From assembly GCF_040939455.1 (NCBI RefSeq), contig NC_134108.1:12801501-12865500 (forward strand): a stretch of DNA of 64,000 nt. Reading direction: 5' to 3'. How positions within the stretch are numbered: position 1 is the stretch's first letter; each line of letters begins with the position of its first letter. This document shows, piece after piece, positions 49,001-61,364 of this stretch. The position numbers were made by a program, and so were the translations under genes. The notes below the pieces were generated by a model, which did no database searches, was not told where the DNA came from, and worked only from the letters and a program-made list of their open reading frames with translations. This DNA is from Microcebus murinus. Lineage: Eukaryota > Chordata > Mammalia > Primates > Cheirogaleidae.

Positions 49001-50574
49001 ATCCAAAGTGTCCAAGCTGAACACACATGTCATCCTGCTGCCTACCCTCCCATGGGACAGGATGGAGCTTACAGGGAACCGTGAGCCTCTTCAAGGGTTT
49101 TCCATCAAAACACCAACCACTGAGTATGGAGTGTAAGACAGAAACCTGAGTCGCCCTTATTCCTTCTCCTCACTCTCCATATCCAATCTATCCCCAAGTA
49201 CTCCATATTTACTCGGGTGTTTTTTCTGGTCTCCTCAGCATCTCCAAGTCCTTCAACATCAAAACAGTCCAAACCATGTAGGACTCTAAATAAGATGTTT
49301 CACGCCATACTATATCAATGCAGGAGCCAAAGTTAAAAATATAAAGTAAAAATTATCCCACGTTCTAAATATACCACAAAGCAGTTGGAGACCAGATACC
49401 TCCTCTAGGTTTATCATGAAACAGCCAAACCAACTGGACCTCCAGCCACCATCCTACCATCTCCCTCCAGTGTACCTGAGCAGGTTACCATGAGGACAGA
49501 GAGGGTTAAAGGAAAATCATACACACTATGATTAGAGGAGAGTCTGGTAGCTGTGTAATCCTTTGATCACCCAACTGATACCATCACTACCCCCTTACAG
49601 TCAGGTGAAGGGGCTCCAAAAAAATCTCTTGAGTAGATTGGAAGATGTCTTCTCATTGGCTTCTCTTTTTCTGGTAGACCTGTTTATATGCCATTTGTGA
49701 CTATTTGAGTGAAGAGAAAAAAAAGAAAAAAGAACTGGAAAGAGATGTCAATTTAAAAATGCAGACCATAAATAGCCTAAATTTCCACATTTGCTTGGAT
49801 AAGGATGAGCAAGCATCCCATGGGTCTAGGAAACACCATGGAAGTTACCTGGTGTGAGTCACCGAGCCTGCACCTTATGCAGGGGACTGGCTGCTGGGTG
49901 AGGAAGAGCCAGCAACAAGAAGGTACAAGCAGGACATGGACAATGGGGGTGAGATCAACAAAGCAATCAGGCAGCGAGGAGGCCCACAAAATGTTATGGA
50001 AAGAAACCACACATGTGTCCCATGGAGAACGGTGGTGTTTGGAAGGCTGGCCCAAAACCGGGATGCATTCAGCCCATTGGAATTCACCAGAGAAACATGA
50101 TGATCAGGAAAGGATGGCCTTATCACCATAAACAAACAAAAACAAAATAAGGCATTTGAACCCTTCTTCCTTCGTATCTTCTCCAAGTTCTCGACATATC
50201 CGAGGAGAAAGGGTTACTGGAAGGGAGTGAAGATGTGAAAGCACAGACAGCTCTTTCCCGTTATCATGGGAAGTTCTTCAGGCCAAAGTTCGAATCAGGT
50301 TGAGAAGGAGGGAGGAGAAGAGTCTGAAAGTGAACATGAGACTGAAGTTTTAAATGAACCCAACAGGAACTGGACTGACTGACTGAAAGTGCGCAATAGG
50401 TAGGGTCTGTTCAGACATCACTGAGGGATGGAGAAACAAGACCTGATGAGATTTATTTGAAGAAAGGGAGAAGAAAAAATAAAACTATTCCATTTCATAT
50501 TTATGGTTAATGAAGCATAGACCTTTTAATAAGCTAAATACAAAAGCTACCATCATCTTTCAACTAGACCACTA
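46086..50574. other. Unique DNA without a recognised gene
   Basis: I recognise no repeat family with confidence. The 171-codon minus-strand frame at 48579-49094 is the longest in the window, but it has no known domain, no biased composition and no retrocopy signs. Frames at 49777-50186 overlap on both strands and are likewise unsupported. A 15-base A run lies at about 48199-48213. Confidence 0.45.
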
Positions 50575-51440
50575 TATTAAATACTACAGGACTACGAGCA
50601 TCCACTCTGGTCTCCCTCAAATGTAATTTTGAAAAAAATAAAGTACATCTAACTATGTCACCATCCCCCCTTTCATTAAAACCCTTCCATTTTAATACCC
50701 AATATTTTTAAGATCAAAACAAAATGCTTTAACTTAAACTATGAAAACCTGCAATGTCTAGATCACAGCTTGTCACATTGTTCCAAGCTCTCCTTTTTTG
50801 CAATTTACTCGAGCCTTCTTTCAGACCCTCCTGCTTGCCATGTGCTCTCTCATGCCACGAGATCTTTGTGCATGTTCTTCTCCCTGGATTTGTGCCACGT
50901 TTTGCTCAGTTAGCTCCTAATCATCCCTCTGACCTTACTCAAGCATCACCTCTTCGTAGCATCCTTTCCTGCCTCTGCCACATCCCTTGATTAGAGCTCT
51001 CATAGCACTGTGGGTCATTCCTTAAGGTACTTACCAGAGATACAATTGTATATGAATTCATGGGGTTATTTAATTATGTTTTTTTCTGTGCTTCTCGTCC
51101 TTTCCCAGCCCCCAACATTGAGCTCAGTGATGGCAGAGATCACACCTATTAGTACTCACTTGTGTGCCCCCCCACACACAGTTCAACACAGTGTCAGACA
51201 CATAGTATATAGCAGGCGTCCTCAAACTATGGCCTGGAGGCCACATGTGGGCTGCCTAGCATATTTATCCAGCCCTCCGGGTGGTTTTGCTGCCGCTGCC
51301 TGTCCTGCTTAGCAGCTGACTCGTCCCGGGCCCACAGTGCGCGCTCTCCAATGGTCTGAGGGACAGTGAACTGGCCCCCTGTTTAAAAAGTTTGAGGACC
51401 CCTGGATATAGTAACTCAATGCTTGGTGAATGAATGAATT
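50575..51440 (+). mobile_element. L2 LINE 3' fragment, split by a hAT element
   Basis: Landmarks in order: aactatgtcaccatcccccc, attaaaacccttccatttta, cctgcaatgtctagatcaca, gccatgtgctctctcatgcc, gctcctaatcatccctctga, gatggcagagatcacaccta and cagtgtcagacacatagtat; after the inserted element, gtaactcaatgcttggtgaa tgaatga completes the tail. This is about 670 bp of L2 without the insert, one of the longer L2 copies here. Confidence 0.78.
51213..51404. mobile_element. Small non-autonomous hAT element
   Basis: 192 bp bounded by CAGGCGTCCTCAAACT (51213-51228) and AGTTTGAGGACCCCTG (51389-51404), which are inverted repeats with one mismatch in 16. The flanks gtatatag (51205-51212) and gatatag (51405-51411) are an 8-bp target duplication with one base lost, and the interrupted L2 reads correctly when the element and one copy are taken out. 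Inside is GC-rich, with no coding capacity. TIR sequence and 8-bp target fit hAT transposons; similar small hATs are known in strepsirrhines and bats, but the family name is not assigned. Confidence 0.87.
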
Positions 51441-51828
51441 ATAAAATGTATGCATTATAATACTGAAAATAATAGCTATTAAATTAGAGTCTGGCAGTAG
51501 CTTTTCTCTTAATCAGGATTAATATTATTGAAAATGCCAGTGATCTTCAATATTTCTGTCAACTGGTCAAGGGCCATAAAAATTTGAAAAGTTGACACTG
51601 AAACCCAAGATTCAAATGGGATCTCAAGGAGTTCTTTCTGTTTAGTTTTTGGTGTTTGGCCTCTGGGTTCCAATGTGAGTTATGTTGCTAATGTATTTGG
51701 GCAGTGGGGTCATCCAACAGGCAACTGGAGTGTAATTTTACATGTACAGGGAGGAAAGGACTAGCTGTCCTATCGCAAACAGCTGGCTTGCTAAAAATTG
51801 GTTCTTTTTGTTACAACCAGCAATAATG

Positions 51829-52377
51829 TTTTTCTTTTTTTTTTTTTTCCAATTTCAAAATATCAAGGAGATACAAATGTTTTTGTTACATTACTGTATA
51901 ATGCTGAAGTCAGTGTGCCTGCCACCAGGACAGTGTTCATTGTACCTGATAGGTGAGTGTTCATCCTTTACCTCCCTCCCCCCTGTTTAGTTTCCAATGT
52001 CCTTTATTTCTCCTTGTGGTCATGTATACCTATAGTTGAGCTTCCATTTATTGGTAAGATCATGTGCTATTTAGAGTTTTTTTGTTTGACTGTTTTGTTA
52101 CCTATGTTGTATACAGAGTGTTTGTTTTTTCATTCCTGAGATACTTCACTTAGGATAAGTATCTCCAGTTCCATCCAATTTGCTGTGAAAAGCATTATTT
52201 TGTTCCTTTTTATGGCTATGTAGTACTCCATGGCATATATATATACACCACATTTTCTTTATTGGCTCATGAATTGATGGGCACTTAGGTTGATTCCATA
52301 TCTTTGCATTTGTGAACTGTGCTATAATAAACATTTGAGTGCAGATGTCTTTTTGATAAAATGATTTATTTTCCCTG
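51829..52377 (-). mobile_element. L1 LINE, 5'-truncated 3' end
   Basis: A T run at 51829-51849 is followed by inverted L1 3' UTR (gagatacaaatgtttttgtt) and ORF2 C-terminal text: gatacttcacttaggataag, tggctatgtagtactccatg, gaattgatgggcacttaggt and gagtgcagatgtctttttga. It ends abruptly at about 52377. The 3' UTR resembles that of the L1 at 24262-31078 but is not identical, so it may belong to a related family. Confidence 0.87.
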
Positions 52378-55300
52378 TAATCTGTGTGCCCCAGGCCATA
52401 GAGATGCTGCTCCCTCGATATCCTCAAGTACTAGGAAGCATTTGGGTAAATCCATTAGGGAACAAAAGGTAAAGGTGAGGAAAACAGACTCACTAACAAG
52501 ACCAAGTTCTCAATACAAAATGGAACAGAAATTATACCAGCAAAAGTACTACAACAATGTGTACATAGGAAGTCCCAGGAAATGCTAGAGAAGTACTAAA
52601 ATGATTATATATGCATAACGTTTTATTTGATAATAAATTATGACCATGGGCAAAATTCTGTTCCAATTTTCTTTGTGTTTAATCTTTTAAATATATTACT
52701 ATTTTAAAATTTTTGACCTAGTTAATTTGTTTTTTATATTCTTCATAGCTGAGTTGTAAAAAGTCTAATTTTCCAGAATGTCTTTCTCACATTTTTAAGG
52801 AACAAATAGTAGAATATGTTATTAGAATTCAGAGACAGTATTAAATTGGTTTAATTTGTTTGATGTTTCTATCTGGACACAGTGGGATCTCATAGACATA
52901 CAACAACCAACCTGCCCCACACCAGACAATACATGGGAAGCTACTCAGATTTCTCCAAAATCATTGTTTAATAGAAACTTTCATGGATCAGTAGTACTTT
53001 GTGTTTCTAATGCTGAAGCAATGTCAATGCTAGATGAAATCATTCTTAGTTGGAAATTTGCTGCTCCCCTCTGGGAATATCATTTGAAAAATAACCTTAT
53101 GTTTTGAAGGCTACTCTTAGTCTGATTAAATAATTTCCAAATGTCTGCTCCAGGCTGGAAAAATTTTTCTTTCTAGGAAGAATTTCACCATTTTTTCAAC
53201 CCCAGAATGTCATCCTCAATCTACAAAATAGATCATAAATTAAAACGTTGAAGTAAAAACCAAACCTTATATGTACATCAAAGGTTCAGCCTGTGTTAAA
53301 TAGTGACAAGCTTTAAAAAGAAAGGAAAGAAAAACGCCAGAATGCTTTGGAATATAAGGGCTCTAATCCCTTACTGTAATAGAAATTCTTTGATTTAAAC
53401 ATGTGGTCTGAACACTGCAGGCACAGGAGTACCATACAATTAAAAACATATTTAAGGCAAGAGTTTATAAAAGACATATTTATGCAATACTATATCTTAA
53501 TCTGGAAAGAATATATATGTCATTTAAATATTAACCACTATCATGGAAACTATGGCTTATATATGGCAATGGTAAAGTTTTTCATTAATTTTTGTTGAAG
53601 CTAGCAAAGCTAATAATTAGAATTTACTTTAAATGAACATGGCTGATTGCCTTTCAGTTATTTTTCTTGAATTTCTATGGTAAGCAGCAATTTAAAAATT
53701 ACTGTTGTGTGTTATTAATCATGATTCTCACATTTCATGACTTAATGAGTGTCATTTGTAAAGGAAAAATTGTGTTTATGTGGTTACTACTGTATAAAGT
53801 CATTTAAACAATGCAAGCAAAAAGCTTAGAAGAAAAATGGTGTGCTTTATTTCCATTGCCAATATTCTACCAGTGAAGCCTGCACAACTACCTGAATTAT
53901 GTGGAGAGGGCTGGCATGCGTGAGTAGGGTGGGGATTGAGACCACCGCCCTTTGTATTAGAATATAATGTTCATGACTCATTGTTAGAAAGCCATGCTCT
54001 CTGTTTCAGTAACGGTGATGAGTTTGTCCTGAGTCATCTATACTCTTGCCCAGATGTTCCTGTGACTAACTGCTTGATTTTCAACAAGTACATCTCAGCA
54101 AAACAAACATATAGCACAAGATATCTATATTAATTTATAAATGTTTATGAAAATGAATAAAATATTAAATTACCATAATTTCCAAAGCACCTCCTATTAA
54201 TAATGGATTTACTCCACAAAATGATTGAAGCCATCGATATTTTTCAGCGCTAGTGACTAAAGTCTCTCTCTCACTGATTTCCAGAAGCTTAGCACCAACT
54301 CTAAGTTATCAGCAGCTTAATAAGACAATTTTATATTACCATTCACTGGAGTCATTTTACTGCTATGCCCAAATCATTCAGGGCCACACAGATTTTCTTC
54401 CCTTCATTTCACAAGAATGGAAGCATAAAGGATTTTCAACTTGGTTGCATGCTTAGCAAAAGTATGGACTGTTACGATAAAGCATTCTAGTCACATTAGG
54501 CTGCACAGTTTCCTTTTCAAGGCGACTATTCAAAGATTGGATCATGATCATGAGGACATTTTTACAAGTTAGTAGTATGTTCTAACCCATAAAGTTGAGG
54601 GGCAGTGGGTTAATTTGAAAAAAGAACCCCAAAACTATAATTCATATGTATATAAGTCATAAATACTCTTATAAATGCAAATTTTATAATTAAAATATTG
54701 CTTGAGAATAGAGAACAAACTTGCTTCATGATGATGATGTGCAAAGGAGTAATAAACTGAGGCAACAGAGTCCTTTTTGGGGACTGAGGCTTAAGAATAG
54801 AAAACACAGCTGGTGCTGCTTATTTATGGGAGTCTGAATTATTAGGCAAGGCTAGGCTAGATAATTGTTGAAGGACCATTGCAACCAAAAGAGCTGCCCT
54901 TTTTCCAAAAAGTCACACTGGGGAAACAGTAGCCATAGTCAATCCCTCTACAGATCTCACAGCTTGTGACAAGACCTGCTGAAACTCTGGAAGGAGGAAA
55001 TTTGAAATAACAAGAGACGTTGGAAAACTAAGTGGAATGTTTTGGAATTTATTACATTGCAGGAAGGCTAGTATAAATGTTAATCGCCTTATTGGAAGAC
55101 CCTCTTTTAGGAGGCATACTGGGATGCACCAGTTCACTTAATTTTTATTAAAATTGAGTCTTAGGAATTACAACAGGGAGTCCTTGTAAAATGCGAGACT
55201 TTTCTGTGTCCTGCTCTGTTTACACTAATTGTCCAATAAAGAGACTGTGTAAGATAGAAATCATGAAATGTTTAGCATAGTTAATACTAGTAGTGGATTG

Positions 55301-56829
55301 ATAGTAGCCTGCATGTCTACCTGATTATTCAATATAATACTGTAAAACCAGGAAGCTTAACTTTGAAATGAATGTGACCCTGTTTAGAATGGTAGACACA
55401 TAGTGGGTAGTTAATCCTTATTATTATAGGTAATTCCATTATTTTCTTGTTATATGAAATAGAATACCTAAAGAAAATGTGCCATTAGGAATTCTTAAAA
55501 ATATTTTTAAAGAGAGGGTATTATTACATCTGCATTTTGAAAAAGTCTTTTTGAAAGGCAATATAGAGAGTGACTTCAGGCTTGAAGATCACAAGATCAA
55601 TTAACAGACAAATTCAGTGAACTCAAATAAGAGCCTGCTACTGGACATCTCACCAGCTTCATCTGCACCACCCCTTATCCTTCCACCGCTCATGGTAAAA
55701 ACTGAAGTAAAGCCAAGTGAATAATCCTTGCAGCTGAGGTAGTCATCCAAAATGACCAGATAGAGTCGAAACTCATGAACAAGGTAAGGTGATGGGCAGA
55801 GGAAAGACCAGCCCAAAAACATATTTTAGGGAAAAAAGGTAGGAGTTAGCAGACTGAAGTGCTGGAAGTTGGCAGTGAGCACTTTTTAATGGGGACAGAG
55901 AAGATATCCTGACTTCAGCTGTTGGTGGAAAAGAAGCCCTCACGGAGAGAAACAGCCAACCTGGAAAGCAACAGGGCAGGCAAGCAGTGATACGGGCTGA
56001 AAGAACCATTGCAAAGGGGGTGGAGAAGCAACCCCAAATTTGAGTCCCTGCTGTACTGGTCAGTGCAAAACACAGTGTTGCAATGATTCTGCATGCAGGT
56101 GTGGAATGGGAAAGCTGAATGCCTTTCCATACTTCTATTTGACTCCAAAGGTTGAACAATCCCAGACTACCAGACCCATTCATAGGCACGGGGAAATTCA
56201 GAAATGCAATTATGATCAATCAACGATAATTGGTTTCTGTATCTAGTTAGGATTATCTGTTCCATTACTTACTACAATTGTGCAGATAATTTAAAATATA
56301 TGAAAACTTTGTCTCGACTCTTTCTTGTTTTCATATTTTATTGTCAAGTACTTACAATGTATTAAACATCTAGGATCATTACTTCATAAATATTCTAATC
56401 TTTATTTTTAAAGTTACTAAAACTAGACCTAGTTGATATACATCCTCGCTGTGATTTTTTTTCTCTATATTGTAAAAGTAATTTGGAAGGGGCAGGGATC
56501 AGGAGTGACTTGGGCACAGCCTAAAGGATACACACACACTACTTCATGAATAACTAATTTCATGCATAGAATAAAATTTAGATAGAATCTAGTGAAACAT
56601 CTCAAAGGAACTTGCATGATACATAGAAGAATAGCATAGGAAAGCATTATCACATAAAAAGGGGGATAGGACCTTTACAAAAATTAAACCCCAACTGGGG
56701 TCAACCCTTATTTTTTATTCTTTCTCATGTTGTTTCCTTCCCCTAAAAATTAAAACACATGAATATGAATACTTGTTTTCATATGAAGGCTTCAGTATTT
56801 TAATTTAACCATAAAACTGGCCAATTCAT
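52378..56829. other. Unique DNA without a recognised gene
   Basis: No repeat family recognised. 55600-56200 has more even base composition and several overlapping minus-strand frames (one of 148 codons at 55773-56219); I see no domain, and splice-like signals there do not keep one frame open, so it is left unassigned. Confidence 0.4.
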
Positions 56830-57980
56830 TTTTTAATATTTTTATCATGGTGAAATACACAGTATAATATAGGCCATTTTATCCATTTTTAGGTGAACAA
56901 TTTGGTAGCATTGGTTACATTCACCATGTTGTGCAATCATCACCACTATCTCTTTCCAAAACCTTTTTGTCACCCCAGACAGTACCAATTAAACAATAAC
57001 TGCCCATCCCCTCCTCTTTCCAGCACCTCATCACCTCTAATCTAATTTCTGTCTTTATGACAGGAAGTTGCCTAATCTAGATATTTAATAAAAATGGAGC
57101 CATGAAATATTTATCATTTTTATCTGGATTAGAATGCCGTTGCGTCAGCCTAGCTCACAGCAACCTCTGACTCCTGGTCTCAAGCGATCCTCCTGCCTCA
57201 GCTTCCCGAGTAGCTGGGACTACAGGCATGTGCCACCGCCCCCGCTAATTTTTTCTATTTTTAGTTGTTTGGCTAATTTCTTTCTTTTTATAGTAGAGAC
57301 GGGGTCTCGCTCTTGCTCAGGCTGGTCTCGAACTCCTGAGCTCAAGCAATCCTCATGCCTCAGCTTCCCAAAGTGCTACGATTACAGGTATGAGCCACCG
57401 CGCCCGGCCTATCTGCATTATTTCAGTTAGCCTAATGTTTCCAAGGTTCATCCATGTTGTAGCATGCATAAAAATTCCATTCCGTTTATGGATGAATAAT
57501 ATTCCATACTATGTGTGTACCACCATATTTTTTTTAGCCACAGATTTGCTGATGGACACTTGGTTTGTTTCTACCTTTGATTACTATGAATGATGATACA
57601 ATAAACATTGTTATACATATACTTATTTGAGTCCTTTTGTCAGTCATTGTGAGTATACACCTAAGAATGGAATTGCTGTGTTTAACTTTTTAAGGAACCA
57701 CCAAACTTTTTCACTGTGGCTGCACCATCTTACATTCCCATCAAAAATGTACATGGGTTTCAATTTTTCTACATCCTTACCAACACTTGTTATTTTCATT
57801 TCTTTTAATTATATCCCCCCCAGTAGCTGTGAAATGACAGCTTGTTATGATTTTGATTTTCCTAATTACCATTGCCAATTTATTTGTAAAGCTATATTTA
57901 ATAAAAAAACTAAATTTTGTGTTTCTAAATGCTCATTTCTGGTATTTTATTTTCTTAGGTGGGCTTTAAAAGTTTATATA
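56830..57980 (-). mobile_element. Old L1 (L1M) fragment, split by an Alu
   Basis: Inverted landmarks of old L1M copies: taggccattttatccatttt, tgttgtgcaatcatcaccac, ttaaacaataactgcccatc, then after the Alu ttccaaggttcatccatgtt, tggatgaataatattccata, tgctgatggacacttggttt, ctaagaatggaattgctgtg, acattcccatcaaaaatgta and ccaacacttgttattttcat. About 870 bp of L1 remain without the Alu. Confidence 0.78.
57131..57409 (-). mobile_element. Alu SINE without 3' end and poly(A)
   Basis: An Alu in reverse orientation that has an intact 5' end (ccaccgcgcccggcc at the right) and both arms, including the strepsirrhine-type wording gcgtcagcctagctcacagc and an extended linker. On its 3' side it starts at agaatgccgttgcg, missing about 35 bases plus the A tail. 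It is bordered by tatctggatt (57121-57130) and tatctgcatt (57410-57419). In the surrounding L1M this stretch is expected only once, which supports a true target-site duplication. Confidence 0.88.
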
Positions 57981-59001
57981 CTTAAATAGATATTTTAAAA
58001 TCTATTTTACAAAATAGAATAAACTTATTAGCATTTTTTCTATTTATAATACATTCTAGAGCCAAAATTCAATAATGTCTTGATGAAAAACATAGTTTAA
58101 CTTTTTTAGAAAGTACCAAAATGCATGGAACATTTCAAACAAGACTGACGGTAGCAGAGAACATATTCAATGTCTAGATACTGTCAAACTCTTTAATAAA
58201 AGCTTCTTAGTCACCTGATGTAGATAATATTACACTGTTCTAATTCTAAAAGAGACTATTTAAAAGATTATAGAAAGGACCTTTTCCTTGTATCCTCTTC
58301 TTGACTAAAAGTATATGCCTGCTTATAAAAAATGTAGCTTCATTTTATAATATCTTAAGAATGTTGTCTGATCCACACAACTTTGTAAGACACAAACAGA
58401 AATATTTGCCTTTCTTTAAACTTAGTTCTCTTTCCAATTTATGCCTGTTTTCATCTTCTTATTTTATTTTTCTCAAAGTATAAAATTGGAATTTATGTTT
58501 TAGGCACTATTGTGCAAGATAGCATAGAATTAATTATCATACTCATAAATATAAGTGATTCTAAAAATATGATATGTAGATAACTTCATAATTAACCTAT
58601 AATTTAGGCATCCAGTGGTTTAAATGCATTAAGTTCTGTACTCTGTGTAGAGACATGCATATTTTAGTTCCTAATATTAAGATAAAGCTTGCTCCAAATA
58701 ACTTTTTTGTTTTCATAATTTATTCTCCATTAAGTATGTATTAGTTGGGTATTTTTTAATTTCCTTTTACTAGTGTAGGGAAAGAAACAAGTAATGGATA
58801 AATATATTATGACTAAATTATACAGTCCAATAACTGTGAAACACATATTTCTCATTTCTTCACAGCATTCTATTAAAACTTCTAAAGCAAAGAGTATTGG
58901 AAATTTTTCTGGTTTTTTTCTTTTTAAAAATGAGAATCGCTTAGGAGAAAGATTACCAATTTAAGTTTTTTCTCTTATCTGTTTCCAACAGCCACACTCA
59001 C
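57981..59001. other. AT-rich DNA, nothing recognised
   Basis: No repeat or exon recognised. Very AT-rich from 58000 to 58980. If the candidate exon to the right is real, this would be the intron downstream of it on the minus strand. Confidence 0.4.
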
Positions 59002-59128
59002 CAACAAACTTCTCCCACTCCAAAGCATTGAAATAGACACGCTGCAAATGCAAAGGGATACATGTCTGGGATGTGAACACAGGAGTGGGTTGCTTCACTT
59101 CAGCTCCTTCTGGAAGATTAAACAGATC
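59002..59128 (-). CDS. Candidate internal coding exon of an unidentified gene
   Basis: Read on the minus strand, a pyrimidine-rich tract (cttttctctgtgtatttttc) leads to an AG at 59129-59130. Then 127 bp follow, open in a single frame, ending at a donor GTGAGT (59001-58996). The frame begins DLFNLPEGAEVK and ends LQRVYFNALEWEKFV, with one base left over, so the intron phases would be 0 and 1. The other two frames have stops. The codon mix and a varied, globular residue content look coding, unlike all other frames nearby. An alternative AG six bases upstream would bring an in-frame TAG, so the nearer site is preferred. I cannot name the protein, and I see no second exon in this window that continues the frame. 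It could also be one exon of a decayed gene. Confidence 0.45.
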
Positions 59129-61364
59129 CTAATCCTGAAAAATACACAGAGAAAAGTTTCTTTCCCAAAACATATGCTTACAAAGTCATTGTAGTATTGA
59201 GTCGGGGGAGGGGGAGGAGGATCTTTCCACAGTCCTAACTTTGGGAAAGAAGAAGATGGTTTTCACCTGCTAAGGCCATAGTTTGAAACATCTTTGGTAG
59301 GTTGCAAACATTCATGGTCCAGAAACCCTTAATGATGCCTTTTACTAACAGTCCTTTAAGTAGAAATGGGAACTAATTGACAGAACATTCACCAAAAAGA
59401 TGGAAAATAGGCAGAAATATGTGTCCTAAAAATAAAAAACTGGCAAGCGTTTTACTCTGACCTGAACTAGTCTTACATTTACTAATGATGAGAAAATACA
59501 TTTTGACAGCCATGTAAACATTCTGAACCCCTGGGTAGGATGTATAATCTTATTAACAATAATTTAAAAAACAAATGACAAAAGCACAGAGTAATAATGC
59601 CTGCCTTTGCTCCTAAAATGGATAAATCATGTCTGAATCTGAGGGACTTAACTTACAAAACGGGACGAGGGAACATAATCTCCCTTTATAACTATGCCTG
59701 AGTGGGTGAAGTACTGATTTAGGGGCATGCCCATGGTGACATGACCAAGAGAACTGTGGCACCTAAATCTACTCCTAACGCTTAGGAAAGGGTGTATCAC
59801 TTAGAAAGCTCTATCTCTATTTTTCTTCCAGAAATGTCCATGAACTCCCATGCAGTCCCTATGGAACAAAATCAGGAGCCTCTCAAGCAAGAGCTCTTCA
59901 CAAATTTACTGCCTTTTAATTGCAAAGAAGAGGGCATTGAAGTGATCACAGGGGTTCTGCTCTTAGCCTACTGCGGTGGGCACCTGAGAAACCCTAAGGA
60001 ATATATGGGTGCACACATATGCAAACCCTTCAAAGCCATATCTAAGAGAAAGTGGCTGATATAGGGGATGAGCTCACTGCTACATACTTAAATCATTTCC
60101 TACCAAAGAGAAATGCTTGGGTTTTTCAGATCAGTCATGGTGCACCACTTGGAGTTCTCTTGTCATTAAAGCAATGGTGTGTCTAGGCTGATATACAAAT
60201 ACATCCATCTTCTCTTGATAAATTAGCATGGATACCTCAAACAAGAATGTACCTATATGGATTTTTGGTTGTTTCAGGTACAACATACATGGTAATGAGC
60301 ATGCTAAACTATATCTTTTATTATATCATGTTTGGTTTTATAATTTTATATATCATACAAATACCCCAGATGTAATATTCACGAATTTACTTAACCCATT
60401 TTCTCCAGCTACCAGGAGAAAAGAACCTCACCTTTAACAATAAACTTTAAAATGTTAAGACCCTTTTTCACCTTAGGATGGGCAATTTGATACTTTACTA
60501 AGAATGCACACCCTTACTCAAACTCAAAGGAGAGATCTCGTGTTTACCTTCGTGTCCAATTTTCACCTAACGTGGCTGCTTAACTGCAGCTCCAGGTTTC
60601 TCAAGTCTTCGCCAGCCATCTAACAATAACTGTCACCAGATCATTTCATCTCAAGCGAGCATAAACAATTCTCTTAATTCTTTAGTGAATGGTTTAAAGT
60701 AAGGCCGTGATGTGCAACAAAATTTTACTGCTGTGGTTCTCTAGCTAAGTCACTGATCTCAAAACTCAAAGAAGAATGGCCCAGGGAAGGCTACACAAAT
60801 GCCTAATCACCATCCAAAATTGAATTAAACATTGTCTTCTCCTTAGGTCTAAATCAGGAAAAAAATTTTCCTAGACCTCTGTTCTCACTAAAAGTTGAAT
60901 AAACATTAAATGACAGCATGGTGCCTATGAAAATCACCATGATTCACTATATTTAAGACATCTCGCTAATGGGACCTAGTGAGCAGGAAGTAGCATATAC
61001 ATATATGCTTATCCTCAATAGTCTTAATAAAAAATATACATTCCAGATGACAAAATCCAGGAAAATTCAAGAACCTGTAACCATGACAAATTTTGAGGTA
61101 TCAAGTTCCTTTTAGGTCCAATATTCCTTTTAGGTCCAAAATGAAATACATGTTGCTTTAACTTGTACCTCCCATGGTTAAGAGAGAGTCACAACACTCG
61201 GTGGCCTCTTTGGACTTTGGAGACAATGTATAATGCATTTGGATGCCTTGCATTTGCCAAATAGCCTGTAAGGCTGACAGTTATGATAGGGAGCAGTACA
61301 AGTAAAGATGCTAAAACTGGGTTCAGCTGGGTTCCTTCAGTGTAAGGAACGATGCTAACTAGTC
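59129..61364. other. Unclassified DNA, possible intron
   Basis: No repeat family recognised. An open frame of 90 codons on the plus strand (59792-60064) starts next to a pyrimidine tract and ttccag, but no donor follows in a useful place, so it is not called. Confidence 0.4.

Noticed and set aside
48579..49094. Longest open frame in the window (171 codons, minus strand)
   Set aside because: No recognisable domain, no start or splice context, and no poly(A) or target duplication that would mark a retrocopy. A frame of this length in 64 kb of AT-rich DNA is not surprising.
55601..55822. Possible minus-strand exon with a gtgaga donor-like site
   Set aside because: The acceptor candidates on its upstream side give frames with stops or no consistent phase, and no domain is seen. 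The 148-codon frame next to it is equally unsupported.
59792..60064. Open frame of 90 codons preceded by a pyrimidine tract and ttccag
   Set aside because: No donor site in a suitable place, start codon lies before the putative acceptor, and no recognisable protein text.
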